From Haloplanus sp. GDY1 (lineage in GTDB: Archaea; Halobacteriota; Halobacteria; Halobacteriales; Haloferacaceae), in the NCBI RefSeq assembly GCF_023703775.1, contig NZ_CP098514.1, positions 2,577,998 through 2,641,997 on the forward strand: 64,000 nt of DNA. The letters are read 5' to 3'. The notes beneath the pieces were generated by a model that was given only the letters and a program-made list of their open reading frames with translations, made no database searches and was not told the DNA's origin. This document shows positions 55,333 to 64,000 of this stretch, one piece after another (position 1 is the stretch's first letter; each line of letters begins with the position of its first letter). A program made the translations under genes and the position numbers.

Positions 55333-56055
55333 TCAGGCTGTGGGTCGGCTCCGGAGCTGGTCGAAGGCCGCCGCCACGGCCGCGACGTTGTACATCGTCA
55401 TCGGCGCGACGAGGACGGCGGCCAGCAGGGGCGTCAGGCTCCCGAGGCCGGCGAGCGAGAGGGCGACGTTCACGGCGCCGAAGGCGACGCCGATCACGAG
55501 GCCGACGGCCGCGACGACGAGGACGAGGCCGAGGATCGACCAGCGGTTGCCGCGGGCGAGCGCCCAGCTTCGGCGCATCGCGGTGACGAAGTTCTCGCCC
55601 TCGACGGCGACGAACATCGCCATGAACACCAGCCCGACGAGCAGGACCAGACCGGGGAGGAGCAGGAGTGCGAAGCCGACCGTGAGGAGGACGGTGGTCA
55701 CGAGGCCGCCGACGAGGAGGTTGGCGACGGCCCACGCCACCCCGTCGGTCCAGAACTCGCCGGGGATGGCGTCGCGCTCCCCGGCGACGAAGGTGCGGAT
55801 GGCCACGACGCTCAGGTACGTGAGCACGAGCAGGCAGGCCGCGACGACGGCCGCCGCGGCCGGCAGCGGAAGGGCGACGGGGGCGGGGATTTCGGCGTCG
55901 AGGCCCGCACGCGCGTAGAGCGCGTTCATCAGGACGTTGAAGCCGGTCTGGTAGACGGCGTACAGGACGAGGTAGCCGACGGTGAGGAGCGCGCCGGTGC
56001 GGCTGGCGAGCCGATAGCCGCCGCTCTTCAGGGCGGCGCCGACGTGGAGGGACAT
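55333..56055 (-). CDS. DUF7847-like integral membrane protein
   Basis: A 240-residue protein with about six hydrophobic segments, rich in Ala, Val and Leu, and the conserved stretch GENFVTAMRRSWALARGNRW (landmarks about residues 157-176) between helices, typical of bacterial YciC/ DUF975-like multi-helix proteins. I know a haloarchaeal family called DUF7847 with this look. It starts divergently from the J-protein gene. Role unknown. Confidence 0.68.
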   Translation of the reverse strand: MSLHVGAALKSGGYRLASRTGALLTVGYLVLYAVYQTGFNVLMNALYARAGLDAEIPAPVALPLPAAAAVVAACLLVLTYLSVVAIRTFVAGERDAIPGEFWTDGVAWAVANLLVGGLVTTVLLTVGFALLLLPGLVLLVGLVFMAMFVAVEGENFVTAMRRSWALARGNRWSILGLVLVVAAVGLVIGVAFGAVNVALSLAGLGSLTPLLAAVLVAPMTMYNVAAVAAAFDQLRSRPTA

Positions 56056-56144
56056 ATCGATTTCCCCTCGTCGGCGAATCGCCCTGAACCTTTCGCCGCG
56101 TCGCGCGCTCGGCGACGGCCGCCCCGGGCGAGACGCTTACAACG

Positions 56145-56627
56145 GTGGGCGACCGACTCGGTGACGTGGACCGGGATCGACTCGTGCTCGGCCTGGCGGC
56201 GGTGTTCGCCGGCGTCACCGTGGTACTGGTGGTGCTCGCCTTCGTCAGGCAGCTGTTCCTGCTGTTTCTGGCCCTGCCCTTCGCGGCGACGACGTACATC
56301 ATGTGGACCCACGCGACGGGCCGACTGGCGGAGCGCACCCGGCGACGGGCCCGGCGGACACCCCCCGGCGGCTTCGGCGCGACGGCCGGCGGGGCGTCGG
56401 GACCGTTTGAGGGGTCGGGTGGCCGTCGGACCGCCGGTACCGCCTCCGACGCCGGCCAGAGCCGCCGGGAGGCCTACGAGACGCTGGGGCTCGATCCGGG
56501 CGCGAGCGACGACGCGGTGCGTCGCGCCTACCGGACGAAGGTCAAGGAGGTCCATCCCGACACCGAGGGCGGCGACGAGGAGGCGTTCAAGCGGGTCAAC
56601 CGCGCCTACGAGACGCTCACCGACTGA
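56145..56627 (+). CDS. Membrane-anchored J-domain protein
   Basis: A 160-residue protein from GTG 56145 with two membrane helices (about 12-32 and 34-52), an Arg/Gly-rich linker and a C-terminal J domain ([33 protein letters not shown], landmarks about 107-140; HPD motif present). The J domain would stimulate DnaK at the membrane; DnaK is not in this window. It lacks the Gly/Phe and zinc modules of DnaJ. A TATA-like CTTACAAC precedes the GTG closely, so the exact start is less certain. Confidence 0.78.
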   Translation: MGDRLGDVDRDRLVLGLAAVFAGVTVVLVVLAFVRQLFLLFLALPFAATTYIMWTHATGRLAERTRRRARRTPPGGFGATAGGASGPFEGSGGRRTAGTASDAGQSRREAYETLGLDPGASDDAVRRAYRTKVKEVHPDTEGGDEEAFKRVNRAYETLTD

Positions 56628-56762
56628 CCCGGAGTCGCCGTCTCCCGCCGCCCGTCCGGCGGCCCGCCGGGATCCGGTCGCGGCACCCCCTCCGGGACAC
56701 CGTGTGACAACAATACCCATACGACGGAAAGCGTTTTGCCGAGTCGTCGCCTATCACGCCCC

Positions 56763-58367
56763 ATGACCGCCGATCGGGCCCTGCTCGACCGGGCCCTCGA
56801 GCGCGGCGAGGAGGAGGGCGGCCCAATCGAGTTCAAGGAGCGTCTCTCCCGGGACGTCCACCTCGTCGATGGGCGGATGGAGAGCCTGGCGGCGCAGTTG
56901 CGCCACCGGGTGTTGTCGGGCGACGGCGAGGCCACCTACGTCGTCGGCGTCACGGACGACGGCCACGTGGCCGGCATCGAACCGGCGTCGTTCTCCGAGT
57001 CGATGGACGTTCTCTCCCTGCTCGCCGAGGAGGCGGGCGCCCACATCGAGGACGTGGAGACGTGGGGCGTGGGTCGCGAGGACGAGAACGGGCTGGTGGG
57101 CGTGGCGACGATCCGCGAGGGGGCCATCCTCGACACCGACGACACCCACATCGTCGTCGGCACCGCCGGTCACGTCGACCACGGCAAGAGCACGCTCGTC
57201 GGCACCCTGGTGACGGGACAGGCCGACGACGGCGAGGGCGGCACCCGTTCGTATCTCGACGTCCAGCCCCACGAGGTCGAACGCGGCCTCTCGGCCGACC
57301 TCTCGTATGCGGTGTACGGGTTCGACGGCGACGGCCCGGTGCGGATGGACAACCCCCACCGGAAGTCGGACCGTGCCCGCGTCGTCGAGGAGTCGGATCG
57401 GCTGGTCTCGTTCGTCGACACGGTGGGTCACGAGCCGTGGCTCCGGACGACCATCCGGGGGCTGGTCGGGCAGAAACTCGACTACGGCCTCCTGACCGTC
57501 GCCGCCGACGACGGCCCAACCAAGACCACCCGGGAACACCTCGGCATCCTGCTCGCGACGGAACTGCCGACGATGGTCGCCATCACGAAGACGGACCTCG
57601 TGGGCGAGGAGCGCGTCCAGGAGGTCGAACGCGCCGTCGAACGGCTCCTCCGCGACGTCGAGGAGACGCCGCTCCGGATCGAGCGCCACGGGGTGAGCGC
57701 CGCCGCCGAGGAGATCGGCGACGTGGTGCCGGTCCTCCGGACCAGCGCCGTCGCGGGTACGGGGCTTGACGCCCTCGACGACCTGTTCGAGCGCCTGCCC
57801 AAGACCACCGGCGGCGGCGGCGACTTCCGCATGTACATCGACCGGACGTACTCCGTGACCGGCGTCGGCGCCGTCGCCTCCGGCACCGTCAACTCCGGGA
57901 CCGTCGAGGCCGGCGACGACCTCCTCCTCGGGCCGATGACCGACGGCTCCTTCCGCGAGGTGGAGGTGCGCTCCATCGAGATGCATTACCACCGGGTCGA
58001 CCGGGCCGAGGCCGGGCGCATCGTCGGCATCGCGCTCAAGGGGGTCGCCGAGGCCGAGATCGAGCGCGGGATGGTCCTCCTGCCCGCGGACGCCGACCCC
58101 ACGCCCGTCCGCGAGTTCGAGGCCGAGGTGGTCGTCCTCAACCACCCCACCCGGATCGGGACGGGGTACGAACCCGTCGTCCACCTGGAGACGATCAGCG
58201 AGGCGGCCGTCTTCCGACCCGAGGGCGGTCACCTCCTCCCCGGAGACCGCGGGACCACGGCGATCGAGTTCAAGTTCCGCCCCTACCTGATCGAGGAGGG
58301 ACAGCGGTTCGTCTTCCGCGAGGGGCGAAGCAAGGGCGTCGGCACCGTCACCGCCGTCTCCGAGTAG
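56763..58367 (+). CDS. GTPBP1-family translational GTPase
   Basis: A 534-residue EF-1alpha-like GTPase with an N-terminal extension of about 130 residues. G1 is GHVDHGKST (136-144), G3 is DTVGHE (about 218), G4 TKTD (about 281); EF-Tu-like beta-barrel domains follow, ending with RFVFREGRSKGVG. Eukaryotic GTPBP1 and GTPBP2 aid rescue of stalled ribosomes and mRNA decay; archaeal members may act similarly. It is followed four bases on by the htpX-like gene. Confidence 0.88.
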   Translation: MTADRALLDRALERGEEEGGPIEFKERLSRDVHLVDGRMESLAAQLRHRVLSGDGEATYVVGVTDDGHVAGIEPASFSESMDVLSLLAEEAGAHIEDVETWGVGREDENGLVGVATIREGAILDTDDTHIVVGTAGHVDHGKSTLVGTLVTGQADDGEGGTRSYLDVQPHEVERGLSADLSYAVYGFDGDGPVRMDNPHRKSDRARVVEESDRLVSFVDTVGHEPWLRTTIRGLVGQKLDYGLLTVAADDGPTKTTREHLGILLATELPTMVAITKTDLVGEERVQEVERAVERLLRDVEETPLRIERHGVSAAAEEIGDVVPVLRTSAVAGTGLDALDDLFERLPKTTGGGGDFRMYIDRTYSVTGVGAVASGTVNSGTVEAGDDLLLGPMTDGSFREVEVRSIEMHYHRVDRAEAGRIVGIALKGVAEAEIERGMVLLPADADPTPVREFEAEVVVLNHPTRIGTGYEPVVHLETISEAAVFRPEGGHLLPGDRGTTAIEFKFRPYLIEEGQRFVFREGRSKGVGTVTAVSE

Positions 58368-58370
58368 GGG

Positions 58371-59279
58371 ATGCGACGGTCCGGTCAGATCCTCCTCGCG
58401 CTGCTGGCCGTCCTCACCCTCCTCGCCTACGGGACGCTGGCCCTGCTCACCTACTGGGCGCTGCTGGTCCTGTGGGCCCGGCGCCCCGACCCGGTCGTCA
58501 CCGTCGTCCTCGGGGCCGCCCTGACCCTCGCCCTCGGCTACGCGAGCTATCGGCTGGGGACCGCCCGGATCCGCTACGCCCTCGACGCCGACGAACTGCC
58601 GCGGTCGGCGGCGCCGGAACTCCATCGGCGGGTCGAGACCCTCGCGGACCGCCTGGGCGTCGCGCCGCCGCGCCTGCTCGTCGCCCCGATGCCACAGCCC
58701 AACGCGCTCGCCCTCGGCGGCGCCCGCGACGGCGACGTGGTGCTCGCCCGGTCGCTGTTCTCGCTGCTGACCGCCGCGGAACTGGAGGCCATCGTCGCCC
58801 ACGAACTCGCACACCTGAAGGGACGGGACAGCCTGGTCAAGACCCTCGGCTACAGCCTGGTCCGCACGGTCACCGGGGTGGTCTGGCTCCTCGTCCTGCC
58901 GCTCGCCTTGCTCGTCGGGGGCGTCGCCCGTGCGCTCGCGCTCCTCCGCGGCGACGACCCCGTGCAGTTCCGCCGCACCGTCCGCGTCGCCGACGCCGCG
59001 ATGACGAGCCTCGTCGCCGTGTGCCTGTTCGCGCTCACCGCCGTCGTGCAGGCGTACTCGCGACACCGGGAGTACGCGGCCGACGACGCCGCCGCGCGGC
59101 TGACGGGGTCCCTGGCGCTGGCGAGCGCGCTGGAGAAGATCGACCGCGCGGCGACCCCCGACGGCGTGCTGTCGCCGCTGCTCGTCCACGGCGACGAGGA
59201 AGGACCGGTCACCGACCTGCTGGCGTCGCATCCGCCGATGACCGAGCGGATCGAGCGGCTCCGACGGCGGCGCGACTGA
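58371..59279 (+). CDS. htpX: M48 family zinc metalloprotease (HtpX-like)
   Basis: A 302-residue membrane protease with two N-terminal helices (about 9-30, 42-58) and two more around 160-185 and 205-225. The active site is IVAHELAHLKGRDS (HExxH, about residue 142); a third ligand Glu lies in REYAADDAA (about 234). HtpX-type proteases degrade misfolded membrane proteins. Its start follows the GTPBP1 stop by three bases, so both are one operon. The C-terminus ends with the typical LLASHPPMTERIERL. Confidence 0.9.
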   Translation: MRRSGQILLALLAVLTLLAYGTLALLTYWALLVLWARRPDPVVTVVLGAALTLALGYASYRLGTARIRYALDADELPRSAAPELHRRVETLADRLGVAPPRLLVAPMPQPNALALGGARDGDVVLARSLFSLLTAAELEAIVAHELAHLKGRDSLVKTLGYSLVRTVTGVVWLLVLPLALLVGGVARALALLRGDDPVQFRRTVRVADAAMTSLVAVCLFALTAVVQAYSRHREYAADDAAARLTGSLALASALEKIDRAATPDGVLSPLLVHGDEEGPVTDLLASHPPMTERIERLRRRRD

Positions 59280-59609
59280 GGACAACGTCCCCCGCCCGCG
59301 ACGGCGGGCGTGGTCGCCCCTCGACGGCCCGCCGGTCGGGCGCCACCTCTGTCCGCCCTCCCGCCGGTCGGCTGTCGTCCACGCGGATATCGGATCCGGC
59401 GTATGAGGCCTCGACACCCGATATTTTTGCCTTCAGGGAGACACGCGGAAAAAAATGTGAGATTAGATAAGTTAGATACACAAAGTATTTACCTTATCTG
59501 AGTAACAGATCCAGACACCCCTACCAGTGGTCTGGCCGTCCCCGGTCGGGCCACGAACCCGGCATGAAAGAGGTCCCCTCCGGATTGCCAGCGAATCCAA
59601 TCGCAACAC
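59280..59609 (+). promoter_or_regulatory. 330-base region before the S-layer gene: AT-rich promoter and leader
   Basis: No gene is seen here. The first 130 bases are GC-rich; then an AT-rich island (59418-59505) holds ATATTTTTG, an A-run GGAAAAAAATGTG and two close ATTAGATA/GTTAGATA words. A TATA-like AGTATTTA at 59484-59491 would set the start near 59512, leaving a leader of about 95 bases before the ATG at 59610. Haloferax csg is known to have a leader of roughly this size. A weak hairpin TGGCC/GGCCA (59533-59553) lies in the leader. Confidence 0.6.
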
Positions 59610-62606
59610 ATGACAGACTATAACCAGAAAGTCCGCGCGGTCGTACTCGCGGCGCTGATGGTGTTCAGCGTGTTCGCTGGCACCGTCGCGTTCTCCGGGA
59701 CGGCCGCCGCGGAAGCGGCGAACCTTCAGAACGCGTCCGCTACCGACATTACCACTAGTGTCGCTAGCACGACGCATACGGTACAGGTCGACTTCGAACT
59801 GAACAACTCCACCAGCGACACGCTGGAGTTCGACTACTCGGGCGTGTCCAACGTCGATCCCCAGTCGGTGAGCAACGAGTCGCTGGTCGGCGCATCGGGT
59901 GGTGCGTCCGTCTCGTCGGGCACCGTCTCGGGTAGTACGGTCAGCGTTCCGATCGACGACACAAACACCGACAACACGAACGCCACCGCCACGCTGTTCA
60001 TCGACGTCACCGTCGACTCCCAGGGTGCGAGTTCGGGGTCCGGAACGATCAACATCGACGCTGCGAACAACGCCAGCGCGAGTACGAGCACCTCGGTCGC
60101 TCTCGTCTCGCCCAATCCCGGCGCCGATAGCCGTGCCCTCAACGCCGACGGCACCGGCGACTTCAACACCGAGGACGGCGAAGGGTACATCTTCGACGGC
60201 GCGACCGTCTTCCAGGGCGAGTCCGACCTCCAGCTCGGTGGCGCGCTCGCGAACAACGAACTCCTGAAGACGGCCGGCGACGCCGAGGGCGTGCCCCTCG
60301 AACTCCCGGACGTCCCGCAGACCCAGGAGACGGGTCGCTACACGACCACCGGCGCCACGGGCGCCCCGGGCGTGACGGTCACGACCCCGCGTGTCACCAC
60401 GCTGGAGATCGTCAACACGAACGGCGAGGACATCGCCGGCGGCTCGGTCGGTGAAGGCGACGCCGACTCCGGCGCCGGCGAACTCGCCGTCGTCGCTGCC
60501 TGGAACTACGAGGAAGCCGAGGACCTCGAAGTCACCGTCGAGGACGACACCGGTCTCGACGTGACCGGTGACGTCATCCTGGGCGGCGCGGTTGCCGACT
60601 TCGACGTCGAGGGCGGCGTCGACGTCCGCGACGGTGAACCCACCGAGATCCAGGTCTCGAGCAACGAAGTCGGTTGGGACCTCGACCTCTCGGACCAGGG
60701 CACCGGCACGTACACCATCTCGGTCGCCGGCTCGGACGACCTCGGCTTCGGTGAGGCGACCCAGTCGACGACCATCACGGTCACCGGCGACGACGACGCG
60801 AACCTCGAGATCGACGAGGACGACGTCGTCCGCGGTGAGGACGTCCGCTTCGAGATTCAGGGCTCCGACGCCGGCGACCGGCACACGGTCCTGATCGAAT
60901 CCGACGACTTCCGCGACGGCGTCACGGGCGAGAACGCCCAGCGCATCTTCCGTCAGGTCGGTGACACCGACAGCGTCGGTGTCGTCACCGACAACGGCAA
61001 CACGGCCGTGCCCCGGGGCACCACGCCCAGCGGCACGATCGAGTACGCGTACGCGAACGTGACCATCGACGACGACACGGGCGTCGGCGTCGGTCAGATC
61101 GAGACGCAGTACCTCGACGACTCGGACGTGGACGTCTTCCTGTACGAGCAGGGCTTCCTCGTCCCGTTCGACCAGAACGGCCAGGCTGCCGAGGACAACG
61201 AGACGGACGACCAGACCCTCACCATCGAGCAGGGTGACCTCTCGATCGAGTCGCCCGGCAGCACGTACGTCGTCGGGAGCGAGGTGGACGTGAACGGGAC
61301 GGCCTCCGAGGGCATCGACGACGTCGCCTTCTTCGTCCGCCGACAGAACGACTACCAGCTGCTCCAGATCGACGGCCAGGACACGATCACCGTCGACGCG
61401 GACGGCACCTTCGAGGAGGAGGACGTCATCCTCTCGGAGGGTAACGGTCCCGGTAACAACGAACTGTCCCAGCCCGGCACCTACCGCCTCGGCGTGATCG
61501 ACGCCGGCGGCGTCGGTGGCACCATCGGTCTGGGCTCCGGCGAGATTTCGCGGCTGACGACCTCGGAGTTCAACACGAACACGAGCTCCCAGAAGTCGCT
61601 GCGGGTGCTCGACACGGAACTGCAGGCGAGCTTCAAGACCGTCGGCGGCCAGGTGGCCGTCGAGGACAACGAGGTCAACGTCTCCGGGACGGCCTTCGGC
61701 TCGCAGCAGGCGACCGTCCTCTTCGTCGGTGAGCGTGGGAACGTGGCGCTTCACTCCGTCAGCGTCGACGACGACAACACGTTCGACGACGATGACCTCA
61801 CCGTCTCCGAGTCGATCGGCGGGAGCGGTCTCGCCGAGGGCGAGGTCAGCGGTCACGTCCTCATCCCCGGCCGCGACGACCAGTTCGGTGACGGGAGCTT
61901 CGACGCGCCGAACGTCGGCTCGACGACCAGCTTCGACACCTTCGTGACGGAGCTGGACAACGACAACTCGGGTCTGACGGGCCAGCAGGTCCGCTCGCGC
62001 ATCCTCGATGCGACGACCGAGGAAGTCGCGAGCGACGACCGGATGGTCACGACGCGCTTCCGCTACGCGGACGCGCAGACGACCGTCGACACGGTCTACC
62101 CCGAAGGCATGGAAGCCTCGGGTGTCAACCCGGTCGGTGTCGACGACACGCTGGTCGCCGAGGGTGGCACGAACCTGCGCCCCGACGACAACTCCATCAC
62201 CGTCGAACTGCTGACGCAGGACGGCGACTCGGTCGCGCTGACGACGACCGAGGAGTGGTCCTTCGACGGCACCTGGATGGTCTCGCTGGAGCTCGAGGAC
62301 GTGCAGACCGGCTCGTACATCCTCGAGGCCGACGACAGCTACAACACTGACGTCGTCGAGGTCGAGATCGTCCAGCAGGTGCAGACGGCGACGCCGGAGC
62401 CGACGGACACGCCGGCACCGACGCCGACGGACACGCCGGCACCGACGCCGACGGCGACGCCCGAACCGACGCCCGAACCGACGCCGGAGCCGACGCCGAC
62501 TGACACGCCGACGCCCACCGAGGGCGGCGGTCCCGGCTTCGGTGCCATCGTCGCGGTCATCGCGCTGCTCGCGGCCGCGCTGCTCGCGACCCGGCGCGAC
62601 GACTGA
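59610..62606 (+). CDS. csg: S-layer glycoprotein with PGF-CTERM anchor
   Basis: A 998-residue major cell-surface glycoprotein. A signal peptide (1-34, ending TAAAEAA) leads to a mature protein beginning ANLQNAS; Ig-like repeats follow, with FDGATVFQGESDLQL near residue 195, then GTYTISVAGSDDL (366), VVGSEVDVNGTASEG (about 556) and others. About ten Asn-X-Ser/Thr sequons are visible (for example LQNAS, NNST, DVNGT, EVNVS). The C-terminus has a Thr/Pro/Glu linker with an 8-residue repeat, GGGPGFG and a hydrophobic helix (PGF-CTERM) that is cut and lipid-anchored by archaeosortase in relatives. It has its own long leader and a strong terminator. Confidence 0.95.
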   Translation: MTDYNQKVRAVVLAALMVFSVFAGTVAFSGTAAAEAANLQNASATDITTSVASTTHTVQVDFELNNSTSDTLEFDYSGVSNVDPQSVSNESLVGASGGASVSSGTVSGSTVSVPIDDTNTDNTNATATLFIDVTVDSQGASSGSGTINIDAANNASASTSTSVALVSPNPGADSRALNADGTGDFNTEDGEGYIFDGATVFQGESDLQLGGALANNELLKTAGDAEGVPLELPDVPQTQETGRYTTTGATGAPGVTVTTPRVTTLEIVNTNGEDIAGGSVGEGDADSGAGELAVVAAWNYEEAEDLEVTVEDDTGLDVTGDVILGGAVADFDVEGGVDVRDGEPTEIQVSSNEVGWDLDLSDQGTGTYTISVAGSDDLGFGEATQSTTITVTGDDDANLEIDEDDVVRGEDVRFEIQGSDAGDRHTVLIESDDFRDGVTGENAQRIFRQVGDTDSVGVVTDNGNTAVPRGTTPSGTIEYAYANVTIDDDTGVGVGQIETQYLDDSDVDVFLYEQGFLVPFDQNGQAAEDNETDDQTLTIEQGDLSIESPGSTYVVGSEVDVNGTASEGIDDVAFFVRRQNDYQLLQIDGQDTITVDADGTFEEEDVILSEGNGPGNNELSQPGTYRLGVIDAGGVGGTIGLGSGEISRLTTSEFNTNTSSQKSLRVLDTELQASFKTVGGQVAVEDNEVNVSGTAFGSQQATVLFVGERGNVALHSVSVDDDNTFDDDDLTVSESIGGSGLAEGEVSGHVLIPGRDDQFGDGSFDAPNVGSTTSFDTFVTELDNDNSGLTGQQVRSRILDATTEEVASDDRMVTTRFRYADAQTTVDTVYPEGMEASGVNPVGVDDTLVAEGGTNLRPDDNSITVELLTQDGDSVALTTTEEWSFDGTWMVSLELEDVQTGSYILEADDSYNTDVVEVEIVQQVQTATPEPTDTPAPTPTDTPAPTPTATPEPTPEPTPEPTPTDTPTPTEGGGPGFGAIVAVIALLAAALLATRRDD
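62395..62520 (+). repeat. Thr/Pro-rich tandem repeat in the S-layer gene
   Basis: A 24-base unit is repeated exactly at 62401-62424 and 62425-62448, coding Asp-Thr-Pro-Ala-Pro-Thr-Pro-Thr; degenerate copies with Glu-Pro-Thr-Pro follow to 62520. It encodes the flexible, probably O-glycosylated stalk before the membrane anchor. Length may vary between strains through repeat slippage. Confidence 0.75.
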
Positions 62607-62614
62607 ATCACGAC

Positions 62615-62654
62615 TGACCGCCGAAAGCGGTCACGCGGTGTGGCTTCATTTTTT
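62615..62654 (+). terminator. Hairpin plus T-run terminator after the S-layer gene
   Basis: TGACCGC (62615-62621) pairs with GCGGTCA (62627-62633) around the loop CGAAA, and a run of six T lies at 62649-62654. This lies 8 bases after the csg stop. It fits a terminator for a highly expressed gene. Confidence 0.7.
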
Positions 62655-62737
62655 CGACGCCATGTCCGCGAGCGACGGCCACCGCGATGGCGGCGCGGTC
62701 GCAAACGATATACTTCCGCCACGCCCTGGTACGCGAT

Positions 62738-63079
62738 ATGACCGAGCGAATCATGACCGGCGACGCCGAGGAGCGCCCCTACGACGGCACGTGCCCGGCG
62801 TGTAAACGGGAGTATCGGCGGGCGATCACGTTCACCGGCGACGGCGTGATCCGCGGCGAACTCTCCGGGGACGTCTGTCTCACGCCCCAGTATCTGTTCG
62901 CCCACTCGGAGCTGACGGTCGCCGCCCCCGACGGCGAGTTCCCGACCAAGGAGGTCGGCGCGATGGGGAGCCGGCGGGAGGTTCCGGTCGAGCGGACCGA
63001 GGTGACGGACGTCTGGGTCTCCGCGGACCCGGACGATCCGGACGGCGACGGGTTCGTGTTTCCCGACGCCGACGACTGA
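62738..63079 (+). CDS. Small protein with a Cys pair, unknown function
   Basis: A 113-residue protein from ATG 62738 (an ATG five codons later is possible). It has CPACKREYRRAITF near residue 20, an acidic C-terminus, and a beta-rich middle (GVIRGELSGDVCLTPQYLF, VAAPDGEFPTKEVGAM landmarks). The CxxC and a later Cys (about 49) could bind zinc. TATA-like ACGATATAC about 30 bases upstream (62706-62714) supports the start. I do not recognise a family. Confidence 0.62.
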   Translation: MTERIMTGDAEERPYDGTCPACKREYRRAITFTGDGVIRGELSGDVCLTPQYLFAHSELTVAAPDGEFPTKEVGAMGSRREVPVERTEVTDVWVSADPDDPDGDGFVFPDADD

Positions 63080-63159
63080 CTCGCGTCGGTCGTGGCTCGC
63101 GTCCCGGGCGTTCCGACGGGCCTGCCAAGGGTTTTCACGCTCCGGTCCCGCCTCCAGGT

Positions 63160-63474
63160 ATGGCCGAGATCGATCCCGAGACGCTGTTGCCGAACGACGG
63201 ACTGCGCCAGGGTGCCCTCGACGGCGAGGTGACACGGATCCACCGCGGGCAGGAGTACGCGGCGGTGGGTGACACCTTCGACCTCGACGGGACGACCTTC
63301 GAGGTCGTCGCCGTCGACGAACGGACCCTCGGCGACCTGACCGACGCCGACGCCCGCGCCGAGGGCGCGCGCGATCTCGATCACTACCGGCAGATCCTGG
63401 AGCGCGCCCACGACGACTTCGAGTGGGAAGACGACTCGACGGTCGTCCGTCACCGATTCGAGCGGACGGCCTGA
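63160..63474 (+). CDS. ASCH-domain-like protein
   Basis: A 104-residue protein whose core GEVTRIHRGQEYAAVGDTFDLDGTTFEVVAVDERTLGDLTDADARAEG (landmarks about residues 22-70) has the ASCH pattern: a Gly-rich turn, a VGD-x-F strand and the D-A-x-x-E-G loop, related to PUA and found in RNA-binding or coactivator proteins. Charge is acidic. It is convergent with the transducer gene. Function unknown, assignment by pattern only. Confidence 0.62.
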   Translation: MAEIDPETLLPNDGLRQGALDGEVTRIHRGQEYAAVGDTFDLDGTTFEVVAVDERTLGDLTDADARAEGARDLDHYRQILERAHDDFEWEDDSTVVRHRFERTA

Positions 63475-63512
63475 CCGTCGTTCGGCGGGGCAACGGCCGT
63501 GGCGTGGGCGAC

Positions 63513-64000
63513 TCAGCGCCCGGCCGCCTCGCCCGTCTCGCACGTGAAGGTGTCGAGGCGCTCTCTCAGGGTCGCCGTCTGCTCGGTGAGGCCGTCGAGC
63601 TGCGACCGGATCTCCGAGACGGTGGTCGCGCCCGTCTCCGCCCGCTCCGCGAGCGACTCGCTCCGGTCCGCTATCGTCCGGGAGCGCTCCGCCACCTGCT
63701 CGATGGCGGCGACGACCTCCTCGGTCGTCCGCGCGCCGTCGTCGGTCGCCGTGGCCACCTCGTCGACGGAGGCGTCGACGTCCGCGACGGTTTCGGTCAG
63801 CGCCGCGAACGCGTCGCTGGCCTCGTTCATCGTCGCCTTGCCCGTCTCGATCTGCGCTCTGGTCTCCTCCATCTCGGCTTGCACCCGGTCGACGTCCCGG
63901 ATCGTCTCGGCTATCGTCCGCTCGATGGCCGCGGAGTGTTCCCGGGTCTCGCTGGCGAGTGACTTGACCTCGTCGGCGACGACCGCGAACCCCTCCCCGT
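63513..64000 (-). CDS. Methyl-accepting chemotaxis transducer, signalling end (cut by window edge)
   Basis: The visible 162 codons form the C-terminal part of a chemotaxis transducer; the gene continues past base 64000 on the minus strand. The tip signature GEGFAVVADEVKSLASETREH (about first 20 residues seen) is the CheA/CheW-contact hairpin, followed by a long heptad coiled coil (AEMEETRAQIE, VAERSRTIADRSESLAERAE) typical of haloarchaeal Htr proteins. The ligand-binding and membrane parts are not in the window. It converges on the ASCH-like gene. Confidence 0.9.
   Translation of the reverse strand, partial: GEGFAVVADEVKSLASETREHSAAIERTIAETIRDVDRVQAEMEETRAQIETGKATMNEASDAFAALTETVADVDASVDEVATATDDGARTTEEVVAAIEQVAERSRTIADRSESLAERAETGATTVSEIRSQLDGLTEQTATLRERLDTFTCETGEAAGR

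Overview
The window is chromosomal DNA of an extremely halophilic archaeon (class Halobacteria, perhaps Haloferacales; the genus cannot be fixed from sequence alone). Support: GC-rich codon third positions, very acidic proteins, the archaeal gene order rpoA2-nusA-rps12-rps7 ... aef2 ... tuf-rps10, leaderless genes with a TATA element about 25-30 bases before the start codon, haloarchaeal histidine-kinase and MCP signatures, archaeal SepF, ABCE1, a PIN-KH ATPase, and three proteins ending in a PGF-CTERM anchor, one of them the S-layer glycoprotein.

Layout. 1-10110: RNA polymerase A'' tail, NusA-like factor, S12, S7, a zinc-protease-like protein on the opposite strand, EF-2, a membrane histidine kinase, a short Thr-rich leader ORF followed by an ACT-domain protein and homoserine dehydrogenase, EF-1alpha, S10 and tRNA-Ala(CGC). 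10110-11180: a short accessory patch with hicB and a hicA that has no start codon. 11180-22140: lyase-family enzyme, lipoprotein, small RNase II/R-type nuclease, zinc-binding proteins, PUA protein, SepF, UvrA, serine hydrolase. 22290-26704: a two-gene operon of a periplasmic-binding-type protein and an S-layer-glycoprotein paralogue, both PGF-CTERM anchored.

26813-41264: FAU-1-type RNA-binding protein, glycosyltransferase, SDR, YgfZ-type folate protein, geranylgeranyl-reductase-like flavoprotein, PrsW-type protease, FNT channel, riboflavin synthase, an M24-fold protein without its metal ligands, and a UvrD-family helicase. 41340-50226: M32 carboxypeptidase divergent from an atypical NRAMP transporter with a P-loop partner, M20 peptidase, PIN-KH ATPase, and a protein kinase joined through one membrane helix to a LamG-like domain. 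50301-64000: EMC6-like protein with ABCE1, amidohydrolase, pyrF, membrane J-protein, GTPBP1-type GTPase, HtpX-type protease, the S-layer glycoprotein with a long AT-rich promoter/leader region, two small proteins, and the signalling end of a chemotaxis transducer cut by the window edge.

Most of the window is core chromosome. The items most worth a second look are the S-layer paralogue paired with a solute-binding protein, the candidate Thr leader/attenuator before hom, the receptor-like kinase, the start-less hicA, the M24 pseudo-enzyme, the remodelled NRAMP metal site, and several intergenic palindromes and hairpins. I found no CRISPR array, insertion sequence, rRNA or replication origin.
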